From contig JBELHA010000010.1 of the NCBI GenBank assembly GCA_042091695.1, positions 1 through 59,568 of the forward strand: a stretch of 59,568 bases of DNA, in the 5' to 3' direction. Origin of the DNA: Flavicella sp042091695 (GTDB lineage Bacteria; Bacteroidota; Bacteroidia; Flavobacteriales; Flavobacteriaceae). This document shows, piece after piece, positions 45,063 through 53,177 of the stretch (positions are counted from its first letter, which is position 1; the number at the start of each line of letters is the position of its first letter). The notes below the pieces were generated by a model. That model did not search any database, was not told the DNA's origin, and worked only from the letters and a program-made list of their open reading frames with translations. Position numbers and translations under genes: made by a program.

Positions 45063-46352
45063 ATGTTAGAAATAAATAATAAAAAAATAATCAATGCGTG
45101 GGCTTCTTTTGATTGGGCTAACTCAGTGTATGCATTAATCGTAACTACTGCTATTTTTCCTGTATACTATTTGGGAACTACTGAAGCAGCTTTTGGTGGT
45201 GATATGTTGCCTTTTTTGGGGTTTGAGATAAAAAACTCAGTGTTGTATTCGTATGCTATTTCATTTTCGTACTTGTGTATTGTTTTGATTTCTCCTGTGC
45301 TTTCAGGTATTGCAGATTACTGTGGTCTAAAAAGACGTTTTATGCAATTTTTCACATACTTGGGGAGCTTCTCATGTATAGCCTTGTATTTTTTTACGGG
45401 TGAAAATATAGTTTTTGGAATCTTCTGTTCCATTTTCGCTAGTATTGGTTTTGCTGGCTCATTGGTTTTTTATAATAGTTTTTTACCAGAAATTGCCACT
45501 AAAGATCGTATGGATAATGTAAGTGCCAAAGGGTTTGCTATGGGCTACATCGGTTCTGTAATTCTTTTAGTAATCAATCTTATTTTATTTCAAAAATTCG
45601 AGTATTTCGGATTTGATTCTGCCTTGTCAGCAACTCGATTTGGTTTTGTACTGGTAGGAGTATGGTGGCTCGGTTTTGCACAGATTTCTTTCTACCACCT
45701 GAAAGATGTAGCTTCTTACAAACCTATTTATAAGGGGGTTTTAAGAAAAGGTTTTGATGAAATTATCAAGGTTTTTAACGAGTTGACTGGATTAAAAATG
45801 ATGCAACGTTTTTTGACTTCTTTTTTCTTTTTTAGTATGGGGGTACAAACTGTATTATTGTTAGCACCACTATTTGCCAAAAAAGAGATCAAAATGGGTG
45901 CCGATGAGATGATTTTGGTGGTCTTGTTGATTCAATTGATAGCAGTTGTAGGTGCTTATTTCTTTTCTTGGGTTTCTAAACTCAAAGGCAATAAATTTTC
46001 TCTGAGTGTTTCTTTAATTATTTGGATGCTTCTCTGTATCGCAGGCTATTTTTTAAAAGACACTTTGTCCTTTTACATACTTGCAGGGTTTTTAGGATTT
46101 GTGATGGGAGGGATACAGTCTGTTTCTAGATCTACATATTCAAAGTTCATCCCAAATGACTCTAAAGACACAGCATCTTTTTTTAGTTTTTATGATATTA
46201 CTGAAAAGGCTGCCATAGTACTGGGAACTTTTGTCTACGGGTTTATTGATCAAATTACAGGAAGCATGCGCTATAGCATTTTATGTATGGCACTGTTTTT
46301 TATCATTGCCTATGTCCTGATGCAATTTATAAGCATGCAAAAAAAACACTGA
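45063..46352 (+). CDS. MFS transporter, UMF1/Atg22-like
   Basis: A 429-residue protein with about 12 transmembrane helices. The N-terminus NAWASFDWANSVYALIVTTAIFP is typical of the UMF1 family related to the vacuolar effluxer Atg22, and the DYCGLKRRFM loop after TM2 is the MFS loop 2-3 motif. The later GFVMGGIQSVSRSTYSKFIP is also characteristic. The substrate is unknown; amino-acid export is known for the eukaryotic relative. The acyltransferase gene follows one nucleotide after its stop. Confidence 0.88.
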   Translation: MLEINNKKIINAWASFDWANSVYALIVTTAIFPVYYLGTTEAAFGGDMLPFLGFEIKNSVLYSYAISFSYLCIVLISPVLSGIADYCGLKRRFMQFFTYLGSFSCIALYFFTGENIVFGIFCSIFASIGFAGSLVFYNSFLPEIATKDRMDNVSAKGFAMGYIGSVILLVINLILFQKFEYFGFDSALSATRFGFVLVGVWWLGFAQISFYHLKDVASYKPIYKGVLRKGFDEIIKVFNELTGLKMMQRFLTSFFFFSMGVQTVLLLAPLFAKKEIKMGADEMILVVLLIQLIAVVGAYFFSWVSKLKGNKFSLSVSLIIWMLLCIAGYFLKDTLSFYILAGFLGFVMGGIQSVSRSTYSKFIPNDSKDTASFFSFYDITEKAAIVLGTFVYGFIDQITGSMRYSILCMALFFIIAYVLMQFISMQKKH

Positions 46353-46353
46353 T

Positions 46354-47709
46354 ATGTACGGGTTTTTAAAAAAGGTGTTTACAGTTTCTATACGTGTTTT
46401 TTTTAAAAAGGTAGCTGTAAGAGGGAAACATAACATCCCTAGTGACGGTCCACTTATCATTGTTTCGAACCATCCAAACACATTGATGGATCCGATCATT
46501 ATTGCAACGTTATTGAAAAGAAGAATAGGCTTTATTGCCAATGCTTCGCTTTTTAAAAACAAAACCATTGCCCGTTTTTTTAGGTATCTACATATGATTC
46601 CTATTTATAGAAAAATTGATGTAAAACCTGGTGAAATTGTTGATAATACGCATGTATTTGAAAAATGCCACGAATATTTGGGGCAAAATAGAGTGTTCTT
46701 AATCTTTCCGGAAGGAAGTAGTTACTACGAGTTAAAATTAAGACCTATTAAAACAGGGACGGCGCGTATAGCTTTGAGTTACGAAGCAATGAAACAATTT
46801 GATGGTGATTTAAAAATACTCCCTATAACATTGGATTATTCGGATGCCATTCAATTCAGGTCTGTTGTTTCTATTGACATACAACAACCTATTGTTGTAA
46901 AAAAATATGCAGCTCTCTTTTTGCAAGATGCTGAACAAAGCTTTAGAGCATTGACAGAAGAAATTCGGTTGAAATTATCTAAAAATATACCGCTTACTGC
47001 TGACAAAGAAGAAGAACGTTTGCTTATAAATGCGCATCAGTTTTATACTACTTTTTGCAATACTCCTTCTCGATGGAAGGGAGGTTTTTTAAAATCCCTC
47101 GCATATCGTAAAGACATATCACTTATAATCAAAAGTTTATCAGAAAGAAAAAGCAAGCTCCACAGTAGTTTGAAAAGTGATATCACTACTTTTTTTGAAA
47201 CCGTAGACAAGGAACAACTTGATTTGAATTTTTATACAAAATCCTTTCAGAAAAGATCGGTTCCTTTTTTAATGGTCAATTACTTGTTATTACTTTTTGT
47301 ACTCGCTCCTTTTTACATCTATGGTCTCTTATTTAATTTCATTCCCTATCAGATTCCCCATAGATTATTTTTAATTTTAAAGCTCGATATTGAATACAAA
47401 GCTGCTTTTCAAATGATTGTAGGCTGTTTGTTATTTCCAATTTACTATTATAGTTGTGTTTATATAATGTATTCATATGTCGAAATGCATATGCTCCTTC
47501 AACTCTTGTTTATAACCTCATTACCACTAAGTGGTTTTGTCACTCTATTTTACTACAAAACACTCAAGAAATTTTTAAATTTATACCGCTATCATTTGTA
47601 TGTGTCAAATACAAGTAAATTGAAAATGAACATATTGAGGCACAAAATTGTGTACAGTATGCGTGCCTTAGAATCAAAAATCACAAACAATAGGATATTT
47701 ATGGAATAA
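46354..47709 (+). CDS. PlsC-like lysophospholipid acyltransferase with extra TM region
   Basis: A 451-residue membrane acyltransferase. The N-terminal 230 residues carry the acyltransferase motifs: SNHPNTLMDPI (a variant of NHxxxxD with one extra spacing residue uncertain) and the second motif FPEGSSY. After a helical linker there are two or three hydrophobic segments (residues about 305-335, 355-385 and 395-415) not found in plain PlsC. It likely acylates glycerophospholipids. It is probably co-transcribed with the MFS gene. Confidence 0.87.
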   Translation: MYGFLKKVFTVSIRVFFKKVAVRGKHNIPSDGPLIIVSNHPNTLMDPIIIATLLKRRIGFIANASLFKNKTIARFFRYLHMIPIYRKIDVKPGEIVDNTHVFEKCHEYLGQNRVFLIFPEGSSYYELKLRPIKTGTARIALSYEAMKQFDGDLKILPITLDYSDAIQFRSVVSIDIQQPIVVKKYAALFLQDAEQSFRALTEEIRLKLSKNIPLTADKEEERLLINAHQFYTTFCNTPSRWKGGFLKSLAYRKDISLIIKSLSERKSKLHSSLKSDITTFFETVDKEQLDLNFYTKSFQKRSVPFLMVNYLLLLFVLAPFYIYGLLFNFIPYQIPHRLFLILKLDIEYKAAFQMIVGCLLFPIYYYSCVYIMYSYVEMHMLLQLLFITSLPLSGFVTLFYYKTLKKFLNLYRYHLYVSNTSKLKMNILRHKIVYSMRALESKITNNRIFME

Positions 47710-47712
47710 AAC

Positions 47713-47743
47713 TTGTTTAATACATGTTTTTTTACTAGCTTAG
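47713..47743 (+). promoter_or_regulatory. Possible promoter of the 32-residue membrane protein gene
   Basis: TTG (47713-47715) and TAGCTTAG (47736-47743, one mismatch to TAnnTTTG) are 20 bp apart. Initiation near 47749 would put an ACCCCTAA motif (47751-47758) at the 5' end of the mRNA. Confidence 0.35.
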
Positions 47744-47769
47744 TTGTATAACCCCTAATAACTTACATT

Positions 47770-47868
47770 ATGTTACCCCTAAAAAAAACATCCCCAGTAA
47801 AAGATGCCGTAAAACTATTAATAGTTCTTAATAGTATATTAATGTTTTTACTATTCTTCACCATGTAA
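47770..47868 (+). CDS. Tiny single-TM protein, 32 aa (family member 1)
   Basis: ATG 47770 to TAA 47868. The product has a short basic/polar N-terminus (MLPLKKTSPVKDAV) and a single hydrophobic stretch with NSILMFLLFF. It resembles the 33-residue product at 52927: both have a (S/T)P-x-K segment followed by a helix with N-x-I-L-x-x-L at the same place. A clean terminator lies 26 bp downstream. Its codons 2-5 (TTACCCCTAAAA) are complementary to the conserved loop of the hairpin array at 57-58 kb. No function is known; small membrane toxins or regulators look similar. Confidence 0.6.
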   Translation: MLPLKKTSPVKDAVKLLIVLNSILMFLLFFTM

Positions 47869-47893
47869 AACACTATTTTTTTATATCAAAATC

Positions 47894-47924
47894 AAACTCA
47901 CTATTTATTAGTGAGTTTTTTTTT
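47894..47924 (+). terminator. Terminator of the 32-residue gene
   Basis: AAACTCACT and AGTGAGTTT around a 7-nt loop, followed by a T run. Confidence 0.85.
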
Positions 47925-48050
47925 ATCTATAAAAACTAGAATGGTTGTTATTAAGATTCTTTTATTTATTTAAGTAAAAAAGGTAGGGGATATTTACTTG
48001 ATTTTGTTTTTAGATATGTACATAAATTACATATAGTTAAAACAAATACC

Positions 48051-51000
48051 ATGAAAAAAACAACAAGTAAATTTTTAATCTTTTTTACATTACTGACATC
48101 AAGTGCTTTTGCTCTTGATTTTGAAATATCAGGAATTACCTACGATGTTACAGATTCCGAATCCGTAACTGTTATTTCTGGTTGTGGAGATACTTCAATA
48201 ACAATTCCAGCCACTGTTACTAATAATGGAATCACCTATGATGTAACAGGTATTGGAGATAAAGCTTTTAACAAATGTAGCAGCCTGACCACAATCATAT
48301 TTCCTGAGAGTTTGCTAAGTATTGGGGAAAAAGCCTTTAACAAATGTACTGCCTTGCAAGCGCTTGCTTTCCCAAAAAACATTGCTTTCATTGGAAATGA
48401 AGCTTTTAAAGACAATACCGATTTACAAAGTGTTGATTTTTCAATCAATACTGAATTAGAAGAGATCAATGTGGCTACTTTTTACAACTGCTCTAGTTTA
48501 GAAACATTGATATTACCTATTTCATTGAAAGCGATTCATGCATCGGCATTCCGAAGATGTAGAAAAATATCTGAATTGAACATGCCAAAATTTTTAGAAA
48601 CCATTGGGTCTAAATCTTTTTACGATTGTAATTTGCTGAAAAACATCGTTTTCTCTCCCTTACTCAAACACATTGAGACGTATGCGTTTTACAATGCAAT
48701 TTCTTTGGAGAGTGTTACTTTTCCGGCTTCTATGGAAGTTGTAGAAACATATGCGTTTTCGAATTGTAATCAACTAACCAATGTGAGTATTCCTAGTAAT
48801 CTCTCAACATTGGAAGCATATGCATTTTCAAACTGTACAAATTTAACAAGTGTTGTTTTTCCTGATAGCGGAAATTTAACGACTATTGGTCAAAATGCTT
48901 TTATAAATTGTGAAAACTTGACAAATTTGGTGTTTCCAGAGGGTTTGAAAACAATTGAATCTTTTGCATTTAAATTTTGCTATAAATTGAAAAGCATTGT
49001 ACTTCCTGAAAGTTTAGAAAGTATCAATTTACAAGCCTTTGAACAATGTGTTGCTTTGGAATCTGTCGATTTTTCATCGAGTTTACAAACTATTGGACAG
49101 CGGGCATTTTTCAATTGTAATCAACTAAAAACAATTGATTTTCCTGAAGATTCGCAACTTACAACTATTGGTAACAACTGCTTTACTCTTTGTGCAAATC
49201 TAAAAACAGTAACATTGCCAAGCACGCTACAATCAATCGGAGTAGCTGCATTTTTAAGTTGTCAAAACTTGATAGGTGTTACTTTTTTTGCACCTTCCAA
49301 CGCATCGATTACCAATATCGGAGAAAGTGCTTTTAAAGACTGTGGCAGTCTCCTTGAATTTTCAATGCCCAATTCTATTACTACGGTAGAAGCAACTACA
49401 TTTATGGGCTGCTCTAGTATGGTCTCAATGCAATTGAGTGAAAATACGACAGCTCTTGGTAACAATGCATTTCAAGACTGCTCATTGCTGACAGATATCT
49501 CATTTCCCACATCACTACAATCTATTGGAAATGAGGTTTTTTTGAACTGCTCCAATCTTCAGAATATAACATTGGGAGAAAACCTCGTAACAATGGGGGA
49601 AGCAGTTTTTCAAGAATGTACCAACCTGCAACAAATAACGATAGATGAAAATGCGACCCTAAGTACAATTCCAACAAATTCCTTTTTGAATTGTACCGCA
49701 TTAGAAACTGTAAATTTCCCTTCTAGCTTAGCAAAAATTAACACTTCAGCATTTAGTGGTGCTTCTAATTTAGCAAGTATTCAACTTCCTGAATCTTTGA
49801 CGCATATCGAAGCAAAAGCATTTCAAGATTGTTCTAGTTTAGAGGGGTTAGTATTGCCTGAGGGAGTGACAGTTATAGAAAATGAAGTTTTTTCTAACTG
49901 TAGCTCCCTTAGTTCCATCGTATTACCAAGTTCTTTAGTAACGATAGGAACTAGTGCTTTTAGTAATTGTCAGGGCTTGACTTTAGTTGAAAATGCAAGT
50001 AGTGTACCACAAGCTATAGATGATAGTGTTTTCTCAAACATACCTTACAGTAATTTGAATTTGATTGTGACTGCCAGCACTCTAGATCTCTATGAACAAC
50101 ATATTGAATGGTCTCAATATTTTGAAACCATCATTCCTAAAACCACTTTTGTAAAAGAGGGCCTACAGTACGAGTTGTTGTATGGTTCGGATCCTTTAGC
50201 TGTAAAAGTAATAGCAACTGATACGCCATATTCAGGAGTTATAGAAATCCCAGGAGTTATAACAGAAGGAACTGATACTTATCAAGTGACAACAATAGAA
50301 GAAAATACATTTGCAAATGCGCAAGGGCTCCTGCAGGTTACGTTTTCAGAAAACCTTAGTACTATTTCAGCCAATGCATTTTACAATTGTACGAATTTAA
50401 ATTCAATAGAATTTTCTAGTGGCATAGCGAATATTGCTAAAAGTGCATTTAAAAATTGTAGTAGTCTGACTACAATTGAGATACATGAGGGTATCGTTGA
50501 AATAGGGAATGATGCGTTTTCAGACTGTTCCGCCTTGACACAGGTAACAGTTCCAAATTCTATAACAACAATTGGAAACAATGCGTTTTCTGAATGTTTG
50601 GCTTTAGAAACACTACATTTTTCAGAGAGTACAATTACTTTAGGAAATTCATTGCAAATTGGTGTAGCTGCTTTTCAAAACTGTCAGGTTCTTTCAGCTG
50701 TTTCCTTTCCGGATAACACTACAGTGATTGGTGATACAGCCTTTAAGGGGTGTAGTCTATTGCAGACTGTTTCCTTTTCAGATAATTTGTCAACTATTGG
50801 ACATTCAGCTTTTAAAAACTGTGTTGCATTGGAATTGTTGTCTTTCCCCATAGCTATTGAAACTATAGAAATAAATGCTTTTGAAAATTGTACTGCTTTA
50901 GAAACCGTTCTATTTCCTGAGTACACGAATTTAAATATTTTAAAAAATAGTGTTTTTAAAAGTTGTGAAAATTTAACCAATGTGTCCTTACCAACAAGTT

Positions 51001-52658
51001 TGATTCGTCTGCAAGCAAATGCATTTTCTGCTTGCGTAAATCTATCGACAATCAATCTTAGGGAAGGTATCGTTGGCATAGGTGCCAATACATTTAAAAA
51101 CTGCTCTAATTTGGGTGTCTTGCAACTTCCAAATTCCTTAACAACAATAGGAAATGCAGCATTTTCTGATTGTACGAACCTTGATATTGCTCAATTCCCT
51201 CAGAATTTGACAACCATAGAAGAAGCTGCCTTTTTAAATTGTAGCAATTTATCTGAATTGAATTTTCAGGAAGGGCTTATAGATATTGGGGCATCCGCTT
51301 TTGAATTGTGCACAAGTCTTTCTGCTATTCTATTTCCAAATAGTTTGACCAGTATAGGAGCAGCTGCTTTCAAGGAATGCAATAGTTTGAAAGCCATTCA
51401 TTTTTCGGATACTGCAAGTCTTCTGAGTATTGGAGAAAGTGCTTTTGCGTACTGTAAGGATTTAGAAACAGTACTGTTACCAGCGACACTTCAAAGTATT
51501 GCAAATGCAGGCTTCTATGACTGTGATGCAATCACATCCGTAACATTTCCAACGAATTCAAGCTTGACTGATTTGGGGAGTAATGTGTTTTACAATTGCT
51601 CAAATTTAGAAACTATTGCGATTCCAGATGGTATAGAAACTATTGCTACAGCAACATTTAATGCCTGTACAAATTTGAATCAAGTCGTATTGCCTTCTGC
51701 ATTAAAAACGATTGAATCGAATGTATTTAGAGATTGTAAAAGCCTCTCTTCAGTAAGTTTCCCTCAAACGCTTTTAAACATTGGAAATGCAGCGTTTTAT
51801 GGATGTGAGGAATTAAACTCATTGCAAATTCCAGAAAATGTTTCGACAGTTGGTAGTGCTGCATTTTATGGTAATAGCAAACTTACAACCTTGCAATTTA
51901 CAGGCAATAGTAATCTGACAATCATAGGAGAAAGTACTTTTAAAAACTGTACGATACTACAATCAGTAGATTTTCCAAATCAATTGATTAGTATTGAATC
52001 AGAGGCGTTCAGAAATTGTCAATTGTTACAAAATATTGATTTCCCTACTACTTTGGTGAACGTTGGATCTTATGCTTTTGACAATTGTACTTCCGTTGAA
52101 ACGCTTGAATTTCCAAATAATCTTGAAATTATTAGTGAGGGAGCCTTTTCAAATGAATATAGTTTGACATATATAGTGCTACCAGAATCACTTGAACAAA
52201 TTCAGTCCAAAGCATTTAGTAATAACTATAATTTGGCATTGATTGAAAACAAAAAATTAACTCCAATAGCCATTGATAGTTCTACTTTTGAAAATATCCC
52301 TATCTATAATTTGAATATGTCTGTGCAACCTTCCGCTCTTGATGACTTCAAAAATAGTGAGGACTGGAGTCCGTTTTTCAATTTAATATATACAAACCAA
52401 TCATTACATACGACTATGGATCCTCAAAATTATCATGGCTGTTACCTATCTGTTTCTAATTCTGGAAGATTGCTTCGTATTTTCACCCCACAAGAGCAGG
52501 AAGTGCTCAAAACGACAATTTACGATGCCAAGGGGAGGTGCTTCATTACATCTAAACTTGAAAATATAGATATCAGCGATTTACAACCAGCTATATATGT
52601 TGCAGTAATTGTCACAAATAGTGGAACAATAAAAAAACAATTCATAAAACACAATTGA
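48051..52658 (+). CDS. Giant BspA-type leucine-rich repeat surface protein, T9SS cargo
   Basis: A 1535-residue exported protein with a signal peptide ending SSAFAL. Nearly the whole length is BspA/TpLRR repeats of about 23 residues with the consensus L-x-x-I-x-F-P-x-x-L-x-x-I-G-x-x-A-F-x-x-C. It is built as two similar super-modules. Each starts with a cap (ISGITYDVTDSE; LQYELLYGSDP), runs through some 25-29 repeats, and closes with a similar end cap (ENASSVPQAIDDSVFSNIP; ENKKLTPIAIDSSTFENIP). The last 80 residues are a T9SS sorting domain (TIYDAKGRCF, DISDLQPAIYVAVIV). Such proteins bind host or matrix ligands, an inferred role here. Confidence 0.92.
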   Translation: MKKTTSKFLIFFTLLTSSAFALDFEISGITYDVTDSESVTVISGCGDTSITIPATVTNNGITYDVTGIGDKAFNKCSSLTTIIFPESLLSIGEKAFNKCTALQALAFPKNIAFIGNEAFKDNTDLQSVDFSINTELEEINVATFYNCSSLETLILPISLKAIHASAFRRCRKISELNMPKFLETIGSKSFYDCNLLKNIVFSPLLKHIETYAFYNAISLESVTFPASMEVVETYAFSNCNQLTNVSIPSNLSTLEAYAFSNCTNLTSVVFPDSGNLTTIGQNAFINCENLTNLVFPEGLKTIESFAFKFCYKLKSIVLPESLESINLQAFEQCVALESVDFSSSLQTIGQRAFFNCNQLKTIDFPEDSQLTTIGNNCFTLCANLKTVTLPSTLQSIGVAAFLSCQNLIGVTFFAPSNASITNIGESAFKDCGSLLEFSMPNSITTVEATTFMGCSSMVSMQLSENTTALGNNAFQDCSLLTDISFPTSLQSIGNEVFLNCSNLQNITLGENLVTMGEAVFQECTNLQQITIDENATLSTIPTNSFLNCTALETVNFPSSLAKINTSAFSGASNLASIQLPESLTHIEAKAFQDCSSLEGLVLPEGVTVIENEVFSNCSSLSSIVLPSSLVTIGTSAFSNCQGLTLVENASSVPQAIDDSVFSNIPYSNLNLIVTASTLDLYEQHIEWSQYFETIIPKTTFVKEGLQYELLYGSDPLAVKVIATDTPYSGVIEIPGVITEGTDTYQVTTIEENTFANAQGLLQVTFSENLSTISANAFYNCTNLNSIEFSSGIANIAKSAFKNCSSLTTIEIHEGIVEIGNDAFSDCSALTQVTVPNSITTIGNNAFSECLALETLHFSESTITLGNSLQIGVAAFQNCQVLSAVSFPDNTTVIGDTAFKGCSLLQTVSFSDNLSTIGHSAFKNCVALELLSFPIAIETIEINAFENCTALETVLFPEYTNLNILKNSVFKSCENLTNVSLPTSLIRLQANAFSACVNLSTINLREGIVGIGANTFKNCSNLGVLQLPNSLTTIGNAAFSDCTNLDIAQFPQNLTTIEEAAFLNCSNLSELNFQEGLIDIGASAFELCTSLSAILFPNSLTSIGAAAFKECNSLKAIHFSDTASLLSIGESAFAYCKDLETVLLPATLQSIANAGFYDCDAITSVTFPTNSSLTDLGSNVFYNCSNLETIAIPDGIETIATATFNACTNLNQVVLPSALKTIESNVFRDCKSLSSVSFPQTLLNIGNAAFYGCEELNSLQIPENVSTVGSAAFYGNSKLTTLQFTGNSNLTIIGESTFKNCTILQSVDFPNQLISIESEAFRNCQLLQNIDFPTTLVNVGSYAFDNCTSVETLEFPNNLEIISEGAFSNEYSLTYIVLPESLEQIQSKAFSNNYNLALIENKKLTPIAIDSSTFENIPIYNLNMSVQPSALDDFKNSEDWSPFFNLIYTNQSLHTTMDPQNYHGCYLSVSNSGRLLRIFTPQEQEVLKTTIYDAKGRCFITSKLENIDISDLQPAIYVAVIVTNSGTIKKQFIKHN

Positions 52659-52672
52659 TAACCAAAATTCAC

Positions 52673-52705
52673 AAAGCCATGCCTTCAACAATAAGACGTG
52701 GCTTT
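52673..52705 (+). terminator. Possible terminator hairpin after the LRR gene
   Basis: AAAGCCA and TGGCTTT form the base of an imperfect 13-position stem 15 bp after the stop. No T run follows, so termination would be weak. Confidence 0.45.
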
Positions 52706-52834
52706 AATATTCCTACCTTAATTCATTTAATCCGTTTTTAAAACACAGTAATATGGCGCTATAAATGGAACTAAAATAATCATTAGAAAACGGAAAGAAC
52801 AGTCACTTTACTTATCGATATAAAAAGGTTTTTA

Positions 52835-52898
52835 ATCGATATCAAATCGGCTTTGGACTTACAGTAAGTTCTTATAAATGTTTTTCAAAGTAACTTTG
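52835..52898 (+). promoter_or_regulatory. CGAT-box promoter A (33-residue gene)
   Basis: ATCGATATCAAA (starting 52835) lies exactly 56 bp upstream of the -7 box TAACTTTG (52891-52898). No -33 TTG lies at the usual distance. The same spacing is seen at 57655/57711 and 58409/58465. A second TATCGATA (52813) makes an inverted pair with the first. Confidence 0.5.
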
Positions 52899-52926
52899 AT
52901 ACCATAATCAATTAAACTTTGTACTT

Positions 52927-53028
52927 ATGAAAAACGACTACACACCATCTCTAAAAACAGTATTTGTAACGATTTTAACTGTTAATTTTATTTTACTCGG
53001 CCTATATTTAATATCGGTTCAATTGTAA
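52927..53028 (+). CDS. Tiny single-TM protein, 33 aa (family member 2)
   Basis: ATG 52927 to TAA 53028. The product has a short polar N-terminus (MKNDYTPSLKTV) and one transmembrane stretch (VNFILLGLYLI). Compared with the product at 47770 it keeps a Pro-x-Lys-like segment and N-x-I-L-x-x-L within the helix. It has its own -7 box 29 nt before the ATG and a strong terminator 21 nt after the stop, so it is very likely a real gene. The two family members flank the giant LRR gene. Function unknown. Confidence 0.65.
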   Translation: MKNDYTPSLKTVFVTILTVNFILLGLYLISVQL

Positions 53029-53048
53029 TTTTTTTTTTTTAAATTAGC

Positions 53049-53079
53049 AAAACACCATTCTAGTAATGGTGTTTTTTTT
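53049..53079 (+). terminator. Terminator of the 33-residue gene
   Basis: AAAACACCATT and AATGGTGTTTT around the loop CTAGT, followed by Ts. Confidence 0.9.
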
Positions 53080-53177
53080 ATGCACTTTTTGTGGTATTTT
53101 AAATGTTACAATTCTTTTAAACCTTTCTAAGGAAACGAAGTCTTAGTTAGGTAATTTGATACCTCAAAAATCTGAAA

